Assembly (NCBI RefSeq): GCF_000614205.1
Contig: NZ_BAKN01000013.1
Span: 1 to 64,000, forward strand
DNA length: 64,000 nucleotides
From: Hoylesella saccharolytica JCM 17484
GTDB taxonomy: Bacteria > Bacteroidota > Bacteroidia > Bacteroidales > Bacteroidaceae
Direction of reading: 5' to 3'
Positions 1 to 8,919 of the stretch are shown one piece after another (position 1 is the stretch's first letter; each line of letters opens with the position of its first letter). Under the pieces are notes generated by a model. It had not been told where the DNA came from. It saw only the letters and a program-made list of their open reading frames with translations, and did not search any database. The position numbers were made by a program, and so were the translations under genes.

Positions 1-109
1 AAAATCTGTTTCCGATGGTGCGGTAGACGAACCTGCATTCGGCAGAGCAGAAGCGCAAATAAAGTTTGATTTTTCTACTTTTATGATTTCACATCGTGGT
101 GAAACATAG
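1..109 (+). CDS. Possible 3' end of a gene cut by the window edge
   Basis: One plus-strand frame stays open from base 2 to a TAG at 107-109 (35 codons, ending SHRGET). The peptide has ordinary composition and the other two frames stop early. A terminator-like hairpin follows at 217-246, which fits the end of a transcription unit. No family can be recognised from so short a tail, and chance is a real alternative. Confidence 0.35.
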   Translation, partial: KSVSDGAVDEPAFGRAEAQIKFDFSTFMISHRGET

Positions 110-216
110 AGATGCGTACTAACTCTTTTTTCGTTCATTTTCCTATTGTTTTTAGTGTGAATATATTTATCGCCATTCTCTCTTGCGCAACTTGGCAAAA
201 GAGCACGAAAAAGCGA

Positions 217-246
217 ACAAAGGGAACTCCGTGGAGCCCTTTGTTT
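217..246. terminator. Hairpin terminator, possibly bidirectional
   Basis: AACAAAGGG pairs with CCCTTTGTT around an inner CTCC/GGAG stem, giving a strong hairpin. A-rich sequence lies to its left and a short T-rich stretch to its right. It could end both a rightward gene from outside the window and a leftward transcript starting near 492. Confidence 0.55.
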
Positions 247-318
247 ATAGGGGCTGCGACACGCTTCGCGCGCGCGTATGAAAAAGCGTTTAAAGTATTG
301 TCTGACTGACGGTGCGAA

Positions 319-341
319 TGTGTGTGTGTATGTGTGTGTGT
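319..341. repeat. GT dinucleotide microsatellite
   Basis: About 11 GT units with a single interruption (TA) in the middle. Slippage-prone repeats of this length are uncommon in bacterial intergenic DNA. It lies between a leftward promoter and a hairpin. Confidence 0.85.
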
Positions 342-497
342 TAGCAAATTATTCGAACCTGCCAAAGATAAAACGTTAAAAGATGCAGAGAAACACACAT
401 TTCCTTGCATCGCGCTTATACTTTTATATAATGTTACCGGCATTTTCACTCTCGCTAATTCCTGATTGAATGTTATTTACATTTACAATTCACGCTG

Positions 498-529
498 CAA
501 AGATAAGTAAAAGTTTTGAAACAGACAAA
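498..529 (-). promoter_or_regulatory. Consensus Bacteroidetes promoter, leftward
   Basis: On the minus strand TTTG (529-526) is followed after exactly 20 bases by TATCTTTG (505-498), matching the TTTG / TAnnTTTG consensus of the Bacteroidetes primary sigma factor. Transcription would start near 491 and run left, away from the integrases. No clear gene lies in its path inside the window. Confidence 0.55.
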
Positions 530-767
530 AATCTAATCTATTTTATTGGTTTGAAATAGAGCGTATTGGAAAACAGGAATGACCAAATACCGAGCTTATC
601 CGCCTGAATCAACGTGTCTGGCAGTGAAAGGGAAAAGGTAGTTTGTAGTCTATTCGTAGTAATGTGTTTTTTATTTTCCTACTACACCATAGCATTTTTC
701 CTTTCACCGTATTCCCTCTCTTTGTAGTTATGTAGTAAGATAATATCGGTGAAAGAAAAGAAAGGTT

Positions 768-1169
768 TCAGCTATCCGTCTTGCCGATTAAGAATATCGG
801 TGTTATGATGTTTGCCGGGCGGTGTATTTCCCTACAAATGTACTTTCTGAACAGATAGGCTTCCGTGCTGTCCAACTGATAAGACAAGGCAATGATGATT
901 GAGAGCGGATAAAGCGGCGCATAGCCTTTTGGTCGTCCGTTCACAAAAACTTCTTCCTCACCAGCATCCCTTTTGTCAGGGTGCAGATGAGATGTTTTCA
1001 GAAGCAGTTGCAATCGATAATTGAGTTTCCTCCATGTTACACCGAAGAACCCCACGAGTTCACTCTCCGTCATGGCTATATCGCCATTTCCCTTGCGAAC
1101 GATTTGCATCTTATCGCCCCATTCGAAATAACTGCGGTCTCTTTTTGCTTGATGGTGATTGACGTTCAT
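768..1169 (-). CDS. Small hypothetical protein coupled to an integrase
   Basis: A 133-residue soluble protein whose start codon overlaps the stop of the upstream integrase by 4 bases (ATGA arrangement), so the two are probably translationally coupled. The segment from about 80 to 118 (YPLSIIIALSYQLDSTEAYL followed by FRKYI) weakly resembles the RhuM-type DNA-associated family, which has a similar NL..I..VGYRVNS..A..FR pattern; this is only a resemblance. Residues 34-60 could form a helix-turn-helix-like segment (ESELVGFFGVTWRKLNYRL). A role in recombination or element regulation is inferred from coupling, not shown. Confidence 0.75.
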   Translation of the reverse strand: MNVNHHQAKRDRSYFEWGDKMQIVRKGNGDIAMTESELVGFFGVTWRKLNYRLQLLLKTSHLHPDKRDAGEEEVFVNGRPKGYAPLYPLSIIIALSYQLDSTEAYLFRKYICREIHRPANIITPIFLIGKTDS

Positions 1170-2410
1170 ATCGCTTCCTCCTTTGCTTTCTCCTTTTGAT
1201 ATTTCCTAATCAGTCTGTCCATATCCTCCGAAATCTTATTGTCTGTCACCTGTGCATAGATTTGAGTACTGGATATAGAGGCGTGCCCCATCATCTTGGC
1301 AATGCTTTCGATAGGTATTCCTGCACTTAAACTCATCGTGCCGAACGTGTGCCTTGCCATGTGGTAGGACAACCGCTCTCTGATACCGCAAGCCTTGCCC
1401 ACGATGCTCAGCTTTGCACTCATCACGCTACGACTGCAATTAGTTCGGAAGATAAAGCTGTTGTCTTTGTCTTTCACCGTCTGCATTTCTTTCATAGTTG
1501 GTTGTTCTTTCTTGCATTGATTGATGATGGCTTCCGCTATGGGGTGTAGTGGCACGACAAACTCCACCTTTGTCTTCTGCCGTTCTTTTCGGATATATTT
1601 CTGTCCGTCTGCTGCCGTTTGGACATGTCCAAATTGCAAATGTTCCATATCAGCAATAGCCAAACCTGTAAAACAGGCAAAGACAAACAGCCGTCTTGCT
1701 CGTTCTGCCTCCTTATCAATTACTCTCAATGCCATGAGTTTGGCAACATCGCTCTTTTGCAAAAAGCGTATCTTCTGTTCCGCTTTCTCATACTTGGCAT
1801 TCTCAAAGGGATTGCAACGGATGATTCTTTGACTGACCGCACGATACATCAGCCTACTCAGCCAACAAAGATAACGATCCATGGTTGCTGTTGCCAAGCC
1901 TCGTTTTTTCAGATAGAAACGGTATTCTTCAAACAAGTCTTCCGTTATAGTGGCTATGACTATATCCGTCATTCCCTTATCCTCTACAAACTCCGTAAGT
2001 AACTTATCTGAATAGAGAAGATTCTGATAGGTTCCCTCAGCTCTCGATTTGCCCACGCACTCTTTAACGGATTGCAATTCTGCCTTGCTCATGGCAAGGA
2101 GTGTTGTCGGCATGGTGGCTATTCCCTGCAAACGGTTTTTAAGCAGTTCCACACTTACCACTCCGTCATTTATCAGAATATCTCGATAGGTCTTCTCTAC
2201 AAGTTCCTTAAACTCGCCGATTCTTTGATTGGTTCTCTTGTCGGTTGTCAGTCCTTTCCTGCTGTTCCACTCGGAGGATTTGCATTCCTCTCCTGTGGTA
2301 ATGGCTGTGCTCTTTCCGTCTATAGTGATACGGCAGAGAATGGTAGTATTGCCGTCTGCCTTTGTTTTCTGTCTGTTGATATAGAATAGTGTCTTGAATG
2401 TACTTCTCAT
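1166..2410 (-). CDS. Tyrosine recombinase (integrase), downstream member of tandem pair
   Basis: A 414-residue site-specific recombinase of the Bacteroidetes mobile-element type. An arm-binding domain (about 1-90) precedes a SAM-like core-binding domain (about 105-210) and a catalytic domain (about 215-400). The conserved box HMARHTF gives His350 and Arg353, then His376 and the nucleophile Tyr385 (TQIYAQ); the beta-hairpin lysine is probably in RQKTK (about 277-281). The first catalytic arginine is absent: the usual FTGLR is FTGLA, with Ala251. The same loss is known for IntDOT of CTnDOT. It lies 56 bases downstream of a second integrase and overlaps the small gene that follows, so three genes form one leftward operon. 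Confidence 0.93.
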   Translation of the reverse strand: MRSTFKTLFYINRQKTKADGNTTILCRITIDGKSTAITTGEECKSSEWNSRKGLTTDKRTNQRIGEFKELVEKTYRDILINDGVVSVELLKNRLQGIATMPTTLLAMSKAELQSVKECVGKSRAEGTYQNLLYSDKLLTEFVEDKGMTDIVIATITEDLFEEYRFYLKKRGLATATMDRYLCWLSRLMYRAVSQRIIRCNPFENAKYEKAEQKIRFLQKSDVAKLMALRVIDKEAERARRLFVFACFTGLAIADMEHLQFGHVQTAADGQKYIRKERQKTKVEFVVPLHPIAEAIINQCKKEQPTMKEMQTVKDKDNSFIFRTNCSRSVMSAKLSIVGKACGIRERLSYHMARHTFGTMSLSAGIPIESIAKMMGHASISSTQIYAQVTDNKISEDMDRLIRKYQKEKAKEEAI

Positions 2411-2466
2411 TGTCTTGTTGTTTTAATGTTTGGAATGAATGTATAAGAATATACAAAGTATAGAGA

Positions 2467-3696
2467 TCAGATAGCCAACTGCATATCTTCGGTGAAAGAA
2501 AGGAAACGGTTAAACTCCTCAAAGAGTTTCTGTGGCGTAACCTTCGCATAACGTTCGGTCATACTTACGTTCGTATGTCCGAGCATCTTACTCACCGTTT
2601 CGATTGGAACTCCCTGCTCTAAGGTGATAAGTGTGGCAAAGGTATGTCTTGCCATGTGCGAGGTAAAGGGAAAAGATATACCTGCCCGTAATCGCAAGGC
2701 CTTGAGACAGGACTGATAAGTGGGATATTTGATATGGGGGAGCAGTGTTTCCCTTTCATCGCTGTGCATTTTCTCTATTAACCGAACAGCTTCCGGCAAC
2801 AACTTGATACGACAAAGTACGCCCGTCTTCTGTCGGTTGAACTTCAACCACAAACTACCTGCATCATCACGGACAAGGTGCTTCTTGCTTAGTTCCATCA
2901 AATCACAATAGGCTGCACCGGTATAACAGGCGAAGAGAAACACATCACGAGCAGTTTCCATTTCTTTTTCCAATTCATCAAAGCGGAGTGCCTTCAACTT
3001 GTCCAATGCTTCTTGGTCAAGTGCCTTGGGTACTTTCTTGTCTCCCCGTTCTATATGGACTTTGTCAAACAGAAGCGTATCAGCCAGTCCCTCACGATAA
3101 GCCAGCCTACAGACGGTTTTCAAATCTGCTGCAGCTCTGAAAAATGTGCTTTGCTGATGCCCGAGTTCACTAAGACAGAATGCTTGCAATTCGTAGATGA
3201 AGTTTTCTGTCAACTGCGAGAATGCCAAATCCGAAACATGATACTTCTTCTGTATAAACTCCTGCAATCGTTTTCGAGTGGAATGATAGGCAGACATAGA
3301 GTCCCTCTTGATGTCTATACCGATATGGCTTTCTTTCTCCTTAATGAGCATATCCAATCTCTCGATGAGCATACATCGTGCCTGCACACAGCCTTGAAAC
3401 TGTTCCTTTACATCGGTTGCATCAAATGGCTGTCCTTTGGCAATCAACGACTGATAGGCAGATTGAATGGAAAGCAGAAGATTTTCCAACCAGCCGTTAA
3501 CCTCCACCGCCTCATGGCTCTTGCCGTCCATCCTGCTTTCACGTGAATTCCACAAGTCGGGGTTGCAGGAAAGTTTACAACTAAACTGGGCAATGGAACG
3601 CCCAATGGTAATACGTCCCATAATCGGAGCTTTCCCCGATTTGTCAAGCCCGCTCTTTTTAAGGTAGAGCAGCACCTTCATTTTCTCTGTTTTCAT
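2467..3696 (-). CDS. Tyrosine recombinase (integrase), upstream member of tandem pair
   Basis: A 409-residue recombinase with the same three-domain layout as its neighbour. Catalytic signatures are HMARHTF (His347, Arg350), His374 in MLGHTN and the nucleophile Tyr383 in ERYAKV; RQKT near 288-291 supplies the beta-hairpin lysine. As in the neighbour, the arginine-I position is Ala262 (YTGAAYCD rather than YTGLRYSD). The two proteins are clearly diverged, so this is a functional pair rather than a recent duplication. Tandem integrases of this kind are frequent on Bacteroidetes conjugative and mobilizable elements; the element body presumably lies left of the window because housekeeping genes resume to the right. 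Confidence 0.93.
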   Translation of the reverse strand: MKTEKMKVLLYLKKSGLDKSGKAPIMGRITIGRSIAQFSCKLSCNPDLWNSRESRMDGKSHEAVEVNGWLENLLLSIQSAYQSLIAKGQPFDATDVKEQFQGCVQARCMLIERLDMLIKEKESHIGIDIKRDSMSAYHSTRKRLQEFIQKKYHVSDLAFSQLTENFIYELQAFCLSELGHQQSTFFRAAADLKTVCRLAYREGLADTLLFDKVHIERGDKKVPKALDQEALDKLKALRFDELEKEMETARDVFLFACYTGAAYCDLMELSKKHLVRDDAGSLWLKFNRQKTGVLCRIKLLPEAVRLIEKMHSDERETLLPHIKYPTYQSCLKALRLRAGISFPFTSHMARHTFATLITLEQGVPIETVSKMLGHTNVSMTERYAKVTPQKLFEEFNRFLSFTEDMQLAI

Positions 3697-3797
3697 ACGC
3701 TTTAATATTTGTGGGCAAAATTACCCGAATTAAAGCGTTCCTCACTTACGCAGAAAACTGCCGACCGAAGCAACAGCCACATGAACGATAATAATTT

Positions 3798-3856
3798 AGT
3801 TACCTATTTCTTCTCCATCGTTACCTACATCAAAACAAGGTAATACTCTGGTAACT
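3798..3856. repeat. Clustered GTTACC motifs upstream of the integrases
   Basis: GTTACCTA occurs at 3799-3806 and 3820-3827 in direct orientation, followed by GGTAAT (3839-3844) and GGTAACT (3850-3856) in inverted orientation, all within 60 bases. The position just upstream of the integrase operon suits recombinase or excisionase arm-type binding sites, but this is inference from spacing and symmetry only. Confidence 0.4.
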
Positions 3857-3992
3857 GAACTTCTGCCTAAATCTGCATATTTCTGCCCTTTACAAATAGA
3901 GCAGTATTATGCTGATTCGTGTATTTCCTCCTCATTATCAGTTAGTTTATATCAACTTCGATATTTCTTCTTTTTCATTGATTTGTTACGTG

Positions 3993-4081
3993 TAAAAATC
4001 TATTCTTTTGATGTCTAAAACCTATGCTTTTACGGTCTAAAACCTATGCTTTTGCAAGCTAAAAGAATAGCTTTTGCAATT
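3993..4081. repeat. 22-bp periodic repeat array, copy A (4 units)
   Basis: Units begin at 3993 (degenerate, 23 bp), 4016, 4038 and 4060; the last three are exactly 22 bp. The core is AAAACCTATGCTTTT or AAAAGAATAGCTTTT, an AT-rich near-palindrome. The same unit recurs at 26245 and 53691 in this window. Confidence 0.85.
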
Positions 4082-4357
4082 TGCTTTCTTTTCCTTGTAA
4101 GAATAAGGAATACAGAAGAGGTGACTGTGAGGATTTTACTAAAATATTATTTAAGCCTTATTCAGAAGGTGAATTAAAGCTATCCCAAGTTTGGGATTTT
4201 GTACTTAAAACTCTGCAGTCTTATCCTAAGTTGGGATTTATCTCTCCTTGCTCTGATCCAGAAAAATAGGATGTAATTTGCATTGCTTTTACGTTAATTT
4301 ATTAAGTTAAGTCTCTTCCATAGCATCAAATTAGTAGTGTAGATAAACAAATGTACT

Positions 4358-4389
4358 TTTGTTACTAAAAGAAAATTTCAGTAGTTTTG
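4358..4389 (+). promoter_or_regulatory. Consensus promoter for folK
   Basis: TTTG at 4358-4361, a 20-base spacer and TAGTTTTG at 4382-4389 match the Bacteroidetes TTTG / TAnnTTTG promoter. The predicted start near 4394 leaves a leader of about 14 bases before the ATG at 4408 and rules out the TTG at 4387 as the start codon. Confidence 0.75.
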
Positions 4390-4407
4390 TACACCTTTAT
4401 TATATAT

Positions 4408-4818
4408 ATGGTAACTACTTTCAAACATTTCTTTTTATTGGGCATCGGCAGTAATCTCCATCACGAATTAAATATGCAGAAAGCTGTTGAACTTCTGCTG
4501 AAGGCTGTACCCAAGATTGTATTTTCGCGTTGGGTGTGGACGGAACCAATAGGTATTGAGTCGCCACCTTTTCTTAATTGTTTGGCTTATGGCCAATGTT
4601 CTGCTGATTTAATGACGATAACCAACACTTTCAAGGTCATAGAGATTTCGCTGGGAAGCACAAAAGAGGCTCGTTTAAAAGGTGAGGTAGTGATAGATAT
4701 AGACCTTTTGCAATGGGATTTTCAAAAAATGCGGCCGGCTGATTGGGAACGACCTTATGTAAAAATGCTCTGGCAAGAGTTGAAGAATGTTGGTAACATA
4801 CCTTCGGGTTCTTTTTAG
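4408..4818 (+). CDS. folK: HPPK, folate biosynthesis pyrophosphokinase
   Basis: Transfers pyrophosphate from ATP to 6-hydroxymethyl-7,8-dihydropterin in folate synthesis; cytosolic. The start LLGIGSNL and the later EARLKGEVVIDIDLL segment match the HPPK fold, with the conserved Asp-Ile-Asp pair that binds the two magnesium ions. At 136 residues it is short: typical HPPKs have 150-170, and the ATP-loop region between about 60 and 85 looks trimmed. I chose the ATG at 4408 because the promoter overlaps the longer TTG start. It is transcribed alone; the next gene has its own promoter-like element. Confidence 0.82.
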   Translation: MVTTFKHFFLLGIGSNLHHELNMQKAVELLLKAVPKIVFSRWVWTEPIGIESPPFLNCLAYGQCSADLMTITNTFKVIEISLGSTKEARLKGEVVIDIDLLQWDFQKMRPADWERPYVKMLWQELKNVGNIPSGSF

Positions 4819-4840
4819 CTTACCGGTTCTTTTTATTACA

Positions 4841-4871
4841 TTTGTAATGTAAATGCGATGTGTTACGTCTG
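4841..4871 (+). promoter_or_regulatory. Probable promoter of the GH51 gene
   Basis: TTTG at 4841-4844, a 19-base spacer and TACGTCTG at 4864-4871, one mismatch from TAnnTTTG. A leader of about 45 bases would follow. Confidence 0.4.
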
Positions 4872-4922
4872 CTTTATGCGCGTTGAAAAGATTTAATTAA
4901 CAAACCCTCAAAATAATAACTT

Positions 4923-7348
4923 ATGAAAGTTAAAACATCTCTTTGTACTTTTTTTATAGGAATTGCTTCGACTTTGTCGGCGCAGGTTACTATTGATGTG
5001 AATGTGAATAAGCCGGGAGTAGAGGTTTCACCGATGCTTTACGGAATATTTTTTGAAGAGATTAATCATGCAGGAGATGGCGGGCTGTATGCCGAATTAT
5101 TGCGTAACCGCTCTCTTGAAGGCGATAAGAATAGATTTCCGCATTATGCCGGAGTGCGCGGAGCTGTGTTGTCGTTAGAGAAAAAAGGACTCTTAAACAA
5201 TGCACAAAAATGTGCCTTGCGCGTTCGTTTTAGTGGCAATGCATCCGGATTTACCAACGAAGGCTTCTGGGGAGTTCCCTCGGTAAAGGGGCGTACCTAC
5301 ACCGCTACTTTTTGGGCAAAAGGAAAACTTGACGGAAAGCTAAAAGTTGTGCTTACCGATAAAAAGGGAGAGGCTCGCTACGGAGAGGCTCAGGTAGAGG
5401 GAAAGATAACCGGAAAGTGGACCAAGTATACGGCAAAATTGACCAGTCATGTCAATGATAATAAGGCCTACTTTGGTATTATTGCTTCGGGAAAAGGTGA
5501 TGTGGTATTTGATGTGATGAGCTTGATGCCACCCACGTTCAAGAATAGAGAAAATGGTTGTCGTCCTGATTTGGCGCAATTACTTTACAATCTGAAACCT
5601 AAATTTATGCGTTTTCCTGGTGGGTGCTATGTCGAGGGACAGGGCTCTCCTGATAACGCCTTTCATTGGGAACGTACCATCGGTCCCATCGAACAACGAC
5701 CGGGACACCTGAATGCCAACTGGGGCTATAATGTTCATGATGGATTGGGCTTTCACGAATTTTTACAGCTCGCTGAAGATCTGGGTGCCAAGCCACTTTA
5801 TGTGGTCAATGTAGGCCTTTGGCATGGTGGAAAAACACCGGTTGACAGCTTACAGGGATGGATTGACGAGTGTATGAACGCGTTGGAATATGCCAATGGA
5901 GATGTTACAACCAAATATGGGGCGATGCGAGCTGCCAATGGACATCCTGCGCCCTTCAATATCGAGTATCTGGAAATAGGGAACGAGAATAATCAGCCTG
6001 ACCCGAATGCGCAAAGCGATCGTTATTATGAACGCTTTAAAAAGTTTAAAGATGCTGTGTTGGCTAAGTATCCCCATATGCATCTTATTGGTAATGTGGT
6101 AGCTTGGGGAAACGATAACCCGAAGTGGAGAGTAGCGAACCCGTAGAATTGATTGACGAACACTATTATCGTAACCCTGCTTGGTTTGCCGAAAACTTCC
6201 GTAAATACGACTCTTATACTCGCAAAGGTCCCAAAGTTTATTGCGGAGAATATGCCGTAACGCAGGGCTTTGGAAAGATGGGTAATCTCAATGCCGCGCT
6301 TGGTGAAGCAGTGTTTATGATGGGAATGGAAAACAACTCAGACATTGTTCATATGGCCAGCTATGCGCCTATCTTTGTGAACGAAAACGATGTGCATTGG
6401 CAGCCGGATATGATACGTTTCAACGGAACGCAGGTGATGTGCACACCCTCTTATTACGTGCAGCAGCTGATGGCGAAAAACTTGGGCAATAGGGTGCTTA
6501 GTGTGGTACAGAATGACCCTTACAGCCATAGTATGATGCAAAAAATGGTAACGCCACAGGCATCGCAGCTGGGCGTTGCCACATGGTCTACACAGGCATC
6601 GTTCCGAAACTTTGCACTCAGCACTATGCGTGAGCAAAATGAAGAAAAAGAAATTTTGCGTATCCCGAACTCCGGTCGTGATTGGAAACTCAAGGAAGAT
6701 GTGTTTTCGCAGGTGTCTGATAGACCTGGTTGCTCGTCTATCCTGCCGGTGATGTCGGTGCAGGGGACATCGTACACTTTTACTACAAAAGCCAGAAAAG
6801 AAAACGGTGATGAGGGCTTTCTTATCGTATTTAATTACGTAGATCCCGAAAACTACTGCTGGCTTAACCTTGGCGGGTGGGGTAACACACAGCATGGTAT
6901 AGAGCAGACTGTGAACGGAAGCAAGATGCTGACAGCTGCTTCACCAGGTAAGATTGAAACAGGAAAATGGTATGATGTGAAGGTAGTGGTGAATGGTGAC
7001 CTCGTAAAATGTTATCTTAATGGTAATCTCGTGATCGATACTCGCCTTCGCCCTGATAGATCGTCGGGTGTGTACAGTTCGGCAACGCTTGATGAGTCTT
7101 CGGGTGATGTTATCGTGAAGATTGTAAACACTGCTGCCGAACCTACAACTGCTGTTATTAATCTCAATGGCGGGTCGGTCTCTTCGGCAGAGGTTGTTCG
7201 GTTGACCAGCATAGCGGGAACGAATGAAAACACGATAGATAACCCTACAAACGTGTATCCCACGAATGAAGTGCTGTCGCCCGAGGGGCATAAAGTCTCT
7301 CTTCACATTCCTGCCTTCTCGCTCAACATTGCAAGAATAAAGAGATAA
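4923..7348 (+). pseudogene. GH51 alpha-L-arabinofuranosidase, one frameshift
   Basis: A secreted arabinofuranosidase that removes arabinose side chains from arabinan, arabinoxylan or similar glycans. The first frame (4923-6146) has a signal peptide (cleavage after LSAQ or just before it), a carbohydrate-binding-like region (about 75-200) and the (beta/alpha)8 barrel, with the acid/base Glu near 355 in EIGNEN. The nucleophile Glu (CGEYAV) lies in the second frame (6125-7348), which goes on to a concanavalin-like insert (about 6700-7050) and the C-terminal arabinofuranosidase domain. One missing base near 6125-6129 splits the gene; TGGAG in place of TGGGAG would restore PKWESSEPVE. With that base the protein would be about 808 residues and complete. 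The stop codon abuts the IS1595-type element. Confidence 0.9.
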
Positions 7349-7355
7349 TTTGTAA
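7348..7355. repeat. Left target-site duplication, ATTTGTAA
   Basis: ATTTGTAA here is repeated exactly at 10459-10466, on either side of the inverted terminal repeats. Eight bases is the duplication length characteristic of the IS1595 family. The first base is the last base of the GH51 stop codon, so the insertion left that gene intact. Confidence 0.8.
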
Positions 7356-7645
7356 CATAATTATATATTATTATAACCCAAATGTAAGATTATGGAGAAA
7401 AATATATCGTTTCTTTTGAGGCACAAAAAGTAGCTGTTTTTATCGGAACAACAATAACCAAAGTCTGTATTTAGGTCTGTGAGTGGATGCTTCTACACCA
7501 AAGGTCATATTTGCAGACATTCATAAGACCTTTATACGGCTTTGGTTTTAGCCATTATCGCTATAAAAATAACATAAGATATTGTTAGCCAAACACTTGG
7601 ATATTTACCCGTTTTTTCGTAACTTCAAGTAAAATTCGGTTAAAT

Positions 7646-8529
7646 ATGAGTAATAACGCTAATTTATTCTATTTCTTTAAGCAGTTTCCCGATGAGGATT
7701 CTTGTAGAAAATATTTAGAGAAACGAAGATGGGGTAATACTCCAACTTGTCCACATTGTGGAAACGCACAGAAAATATACCGTTATGAAAACGGGAAAAC
7801 TTTCAAGTGCGCACATTGTAAAAAGCAATTCAAAGTAACAACGAGTACTATCTATGAGAACTCAAACATTCCGTTACAGAAATGGTTTCTTACTTTCTAT
7901 CTGATTTCATTGTCTAAGAAAGGTATCAGCTCTATTGAGTTGTCCAAGACTATCGGTGTCACGCAAAAGAGCGCTTGGTATTTATTACACAAGGTTCGTT
8001 ATATGCTGGAACATCGTAACTCCGATAACCAGCTACGTGGTACAGTGGAACTTGATGAAACGTATGTTGGTGGACGGCGGCGTGGTAAACGAGGACGTGG
8101 TTCTGAGAACAAAACTCCTGTATTTGGTGCTGTACAGCGTGGTGGACGTTTATCCATTACACCTGTACCAAATGCTAAGCGTAAAACCTTAGAGCCAATT
8201 ATCCACAAACGAGTTAAGAAAGGAACCCGTATAAACAGCGATGAATGGTGGGCATACACTAAGCTATGCTCGGACTATGTACACGATGTAGTAAATCATG
8301 GGCGTAAAGAATATGTTCGTGGTAAGATACACACAAATACTATTGAGGACATTTGAAGCGGTCAATAATGGGAACATACCACAGACCAAGTAAGGAGCAT
8401 CTATCCAAATACTGTGCGGAGTTTGAGTTCACATACAATACCCGAAAGAAAACGCCATTGGCAAAATTCAATCAAATTATAGACAAAAATTTAATCCGTG
8501 TCGGTTATACGGATATAGTCGGCACATAA
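7646..8529 (+). pseudogene. IS1595-family (ISXO2-like) transposase, disrupted
   Basis: DDE-type transposase with an N-terminal zinc ribbon (CPHCG near 32, CAHCK near 53) and an ISXO2-like catalytic domain with Asp in VELDETYVGG and Asp in INSDEWWAY. The frame stops at 8356 right after HTNTIED. The missing C-terminal part continues in another frame from 8353 (LKRSIMGTYH, then YNTRKK) to a TAA at 8527-8529. Relatives read NTIEGFW.xLKR there; five bases separate GAG and TTG where fifteen are expected, so a deletion of 10 bases is the simplest explanation. It removes the Gly-Phe-Trp segment next to the third catalytic acid and should abolish activity. Confidence 0.88.
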
Positions 8530-8544
8530 AATCAATTCAACATT

Positions 8545-8919
8545 ATGGAGAAAGTTTTAGTAAAACTTGTGGTGTTCAAACAAATGACCATGCACGAGGA
8601 GGGGGAGTATTGTGGTTACTGTCCGGCATTGGGTGCGTTCCACGTTATGACTTCCTTTGAAAAACTACTTGCTTATATGCAAGACCGACTTGAAAGAGAC
8701 CTTGCAGGGCGTATTCATTACCGCAATCTTAAAAATAGAGGTTGGGAAGTTAGTGAAAATTCGGCAAAACCACCTACTTTTGCAGATGAGGAATTGGTGA
8801 AACGTACCGAAGAATCATTCGAAACCAAAATTAAAGAACCCATTATCGTAGAATTATATGCTGAACTCACACCACCAAGAGACCCATACTCCCACTTCTT
8901 TCCACACGAGAATAGTTGA
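8545..8919 (+). CDS. HicB-like protein carried by the transposon
   Basis: A 124-residue protein, 15 bases after the transposase remnant. Residues about 15-50 (EGEYCGYCPALG, then a helix with AYMQDRLERDL) follow the HicB partial RNase-H fold pattern, and KNRGWE..... KPPTF resembles the following segment. HicB proteins are usually antitoxins to HicA, but no HicA-like toxin is seen nearby; the next frame does not resemble HicA. It might be a stand-alone HicB-like regulator. The C-terminus overlaps the following frame by 62 bases, so a frameshift joining the two cannot be excluded. Confidence 0.65.
   Translation: MEKVLVKLVVFKQMTMHEEGEYCGYCPALGAFHVMTSFEKLLAYMQDRLERDLAGRIHYRNLKNRGWEVSENSAKPPTFADEELVKRTEESFETKIKEPIIVELYAELTPPRDPYSHFFPHENS

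Larger units (their letters stand above)
110..767. other. Long intergenic region with promoter, GT repeat and hairpin
   Basis: I see no convincing gene here. A minus-strand reading frame at 135-449 exists, but its middle is a His-Thr run produced by the GT/CA microsatellite, so I do not call it. The region holds a consensus minus-strand promoter (498-529), a second TATCTTTG on the minus strand at 364-371, the microsatellite (319-341) and a hairpin (217-246). A short leftward RNA of roughly 250 bases from the promoter to the hairpin is possible. Confidence 0.5.
3697..4407. other. Intergenic region between integrases and folK
   Basis: No gene is supported; a 62-codon plus-strand frame at 4081-4269 has no family resemblance. 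The region holds a TAATTTTG minus-strand -7 element at 3716-3723 that could drive the integrases, clustered GTTACC motifs (3798-3856), a 22-bp periodic repeat (3993-4081) and the folK promoter. The right boundary of the integrase-bearing element should lie here, but no attachment site can be fixed from one end. Confidence 0.6.

Noticed and set aside
135..449. Minus-strand 104-residue frame downstream of a consensus promoter
   Set aside because: Its centre is a repeated His-Thr tract made by the GT microsatellite and no family or domain pattern is present.
4190..4245. Two copies of TATCC(C/T)AAG(T)TTGGGA-like sequence
   Set aside because: A short palindromic near-repeat of low complexity; only two imperfect copies and no symmetry beyond what AT-rich DNA gives.
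4081..4269. Plus-strand 62-codon frame after repeat copy A
   Set aside because: No homology pattern, begins in the repeat, and ends shortly before the folK promoter.
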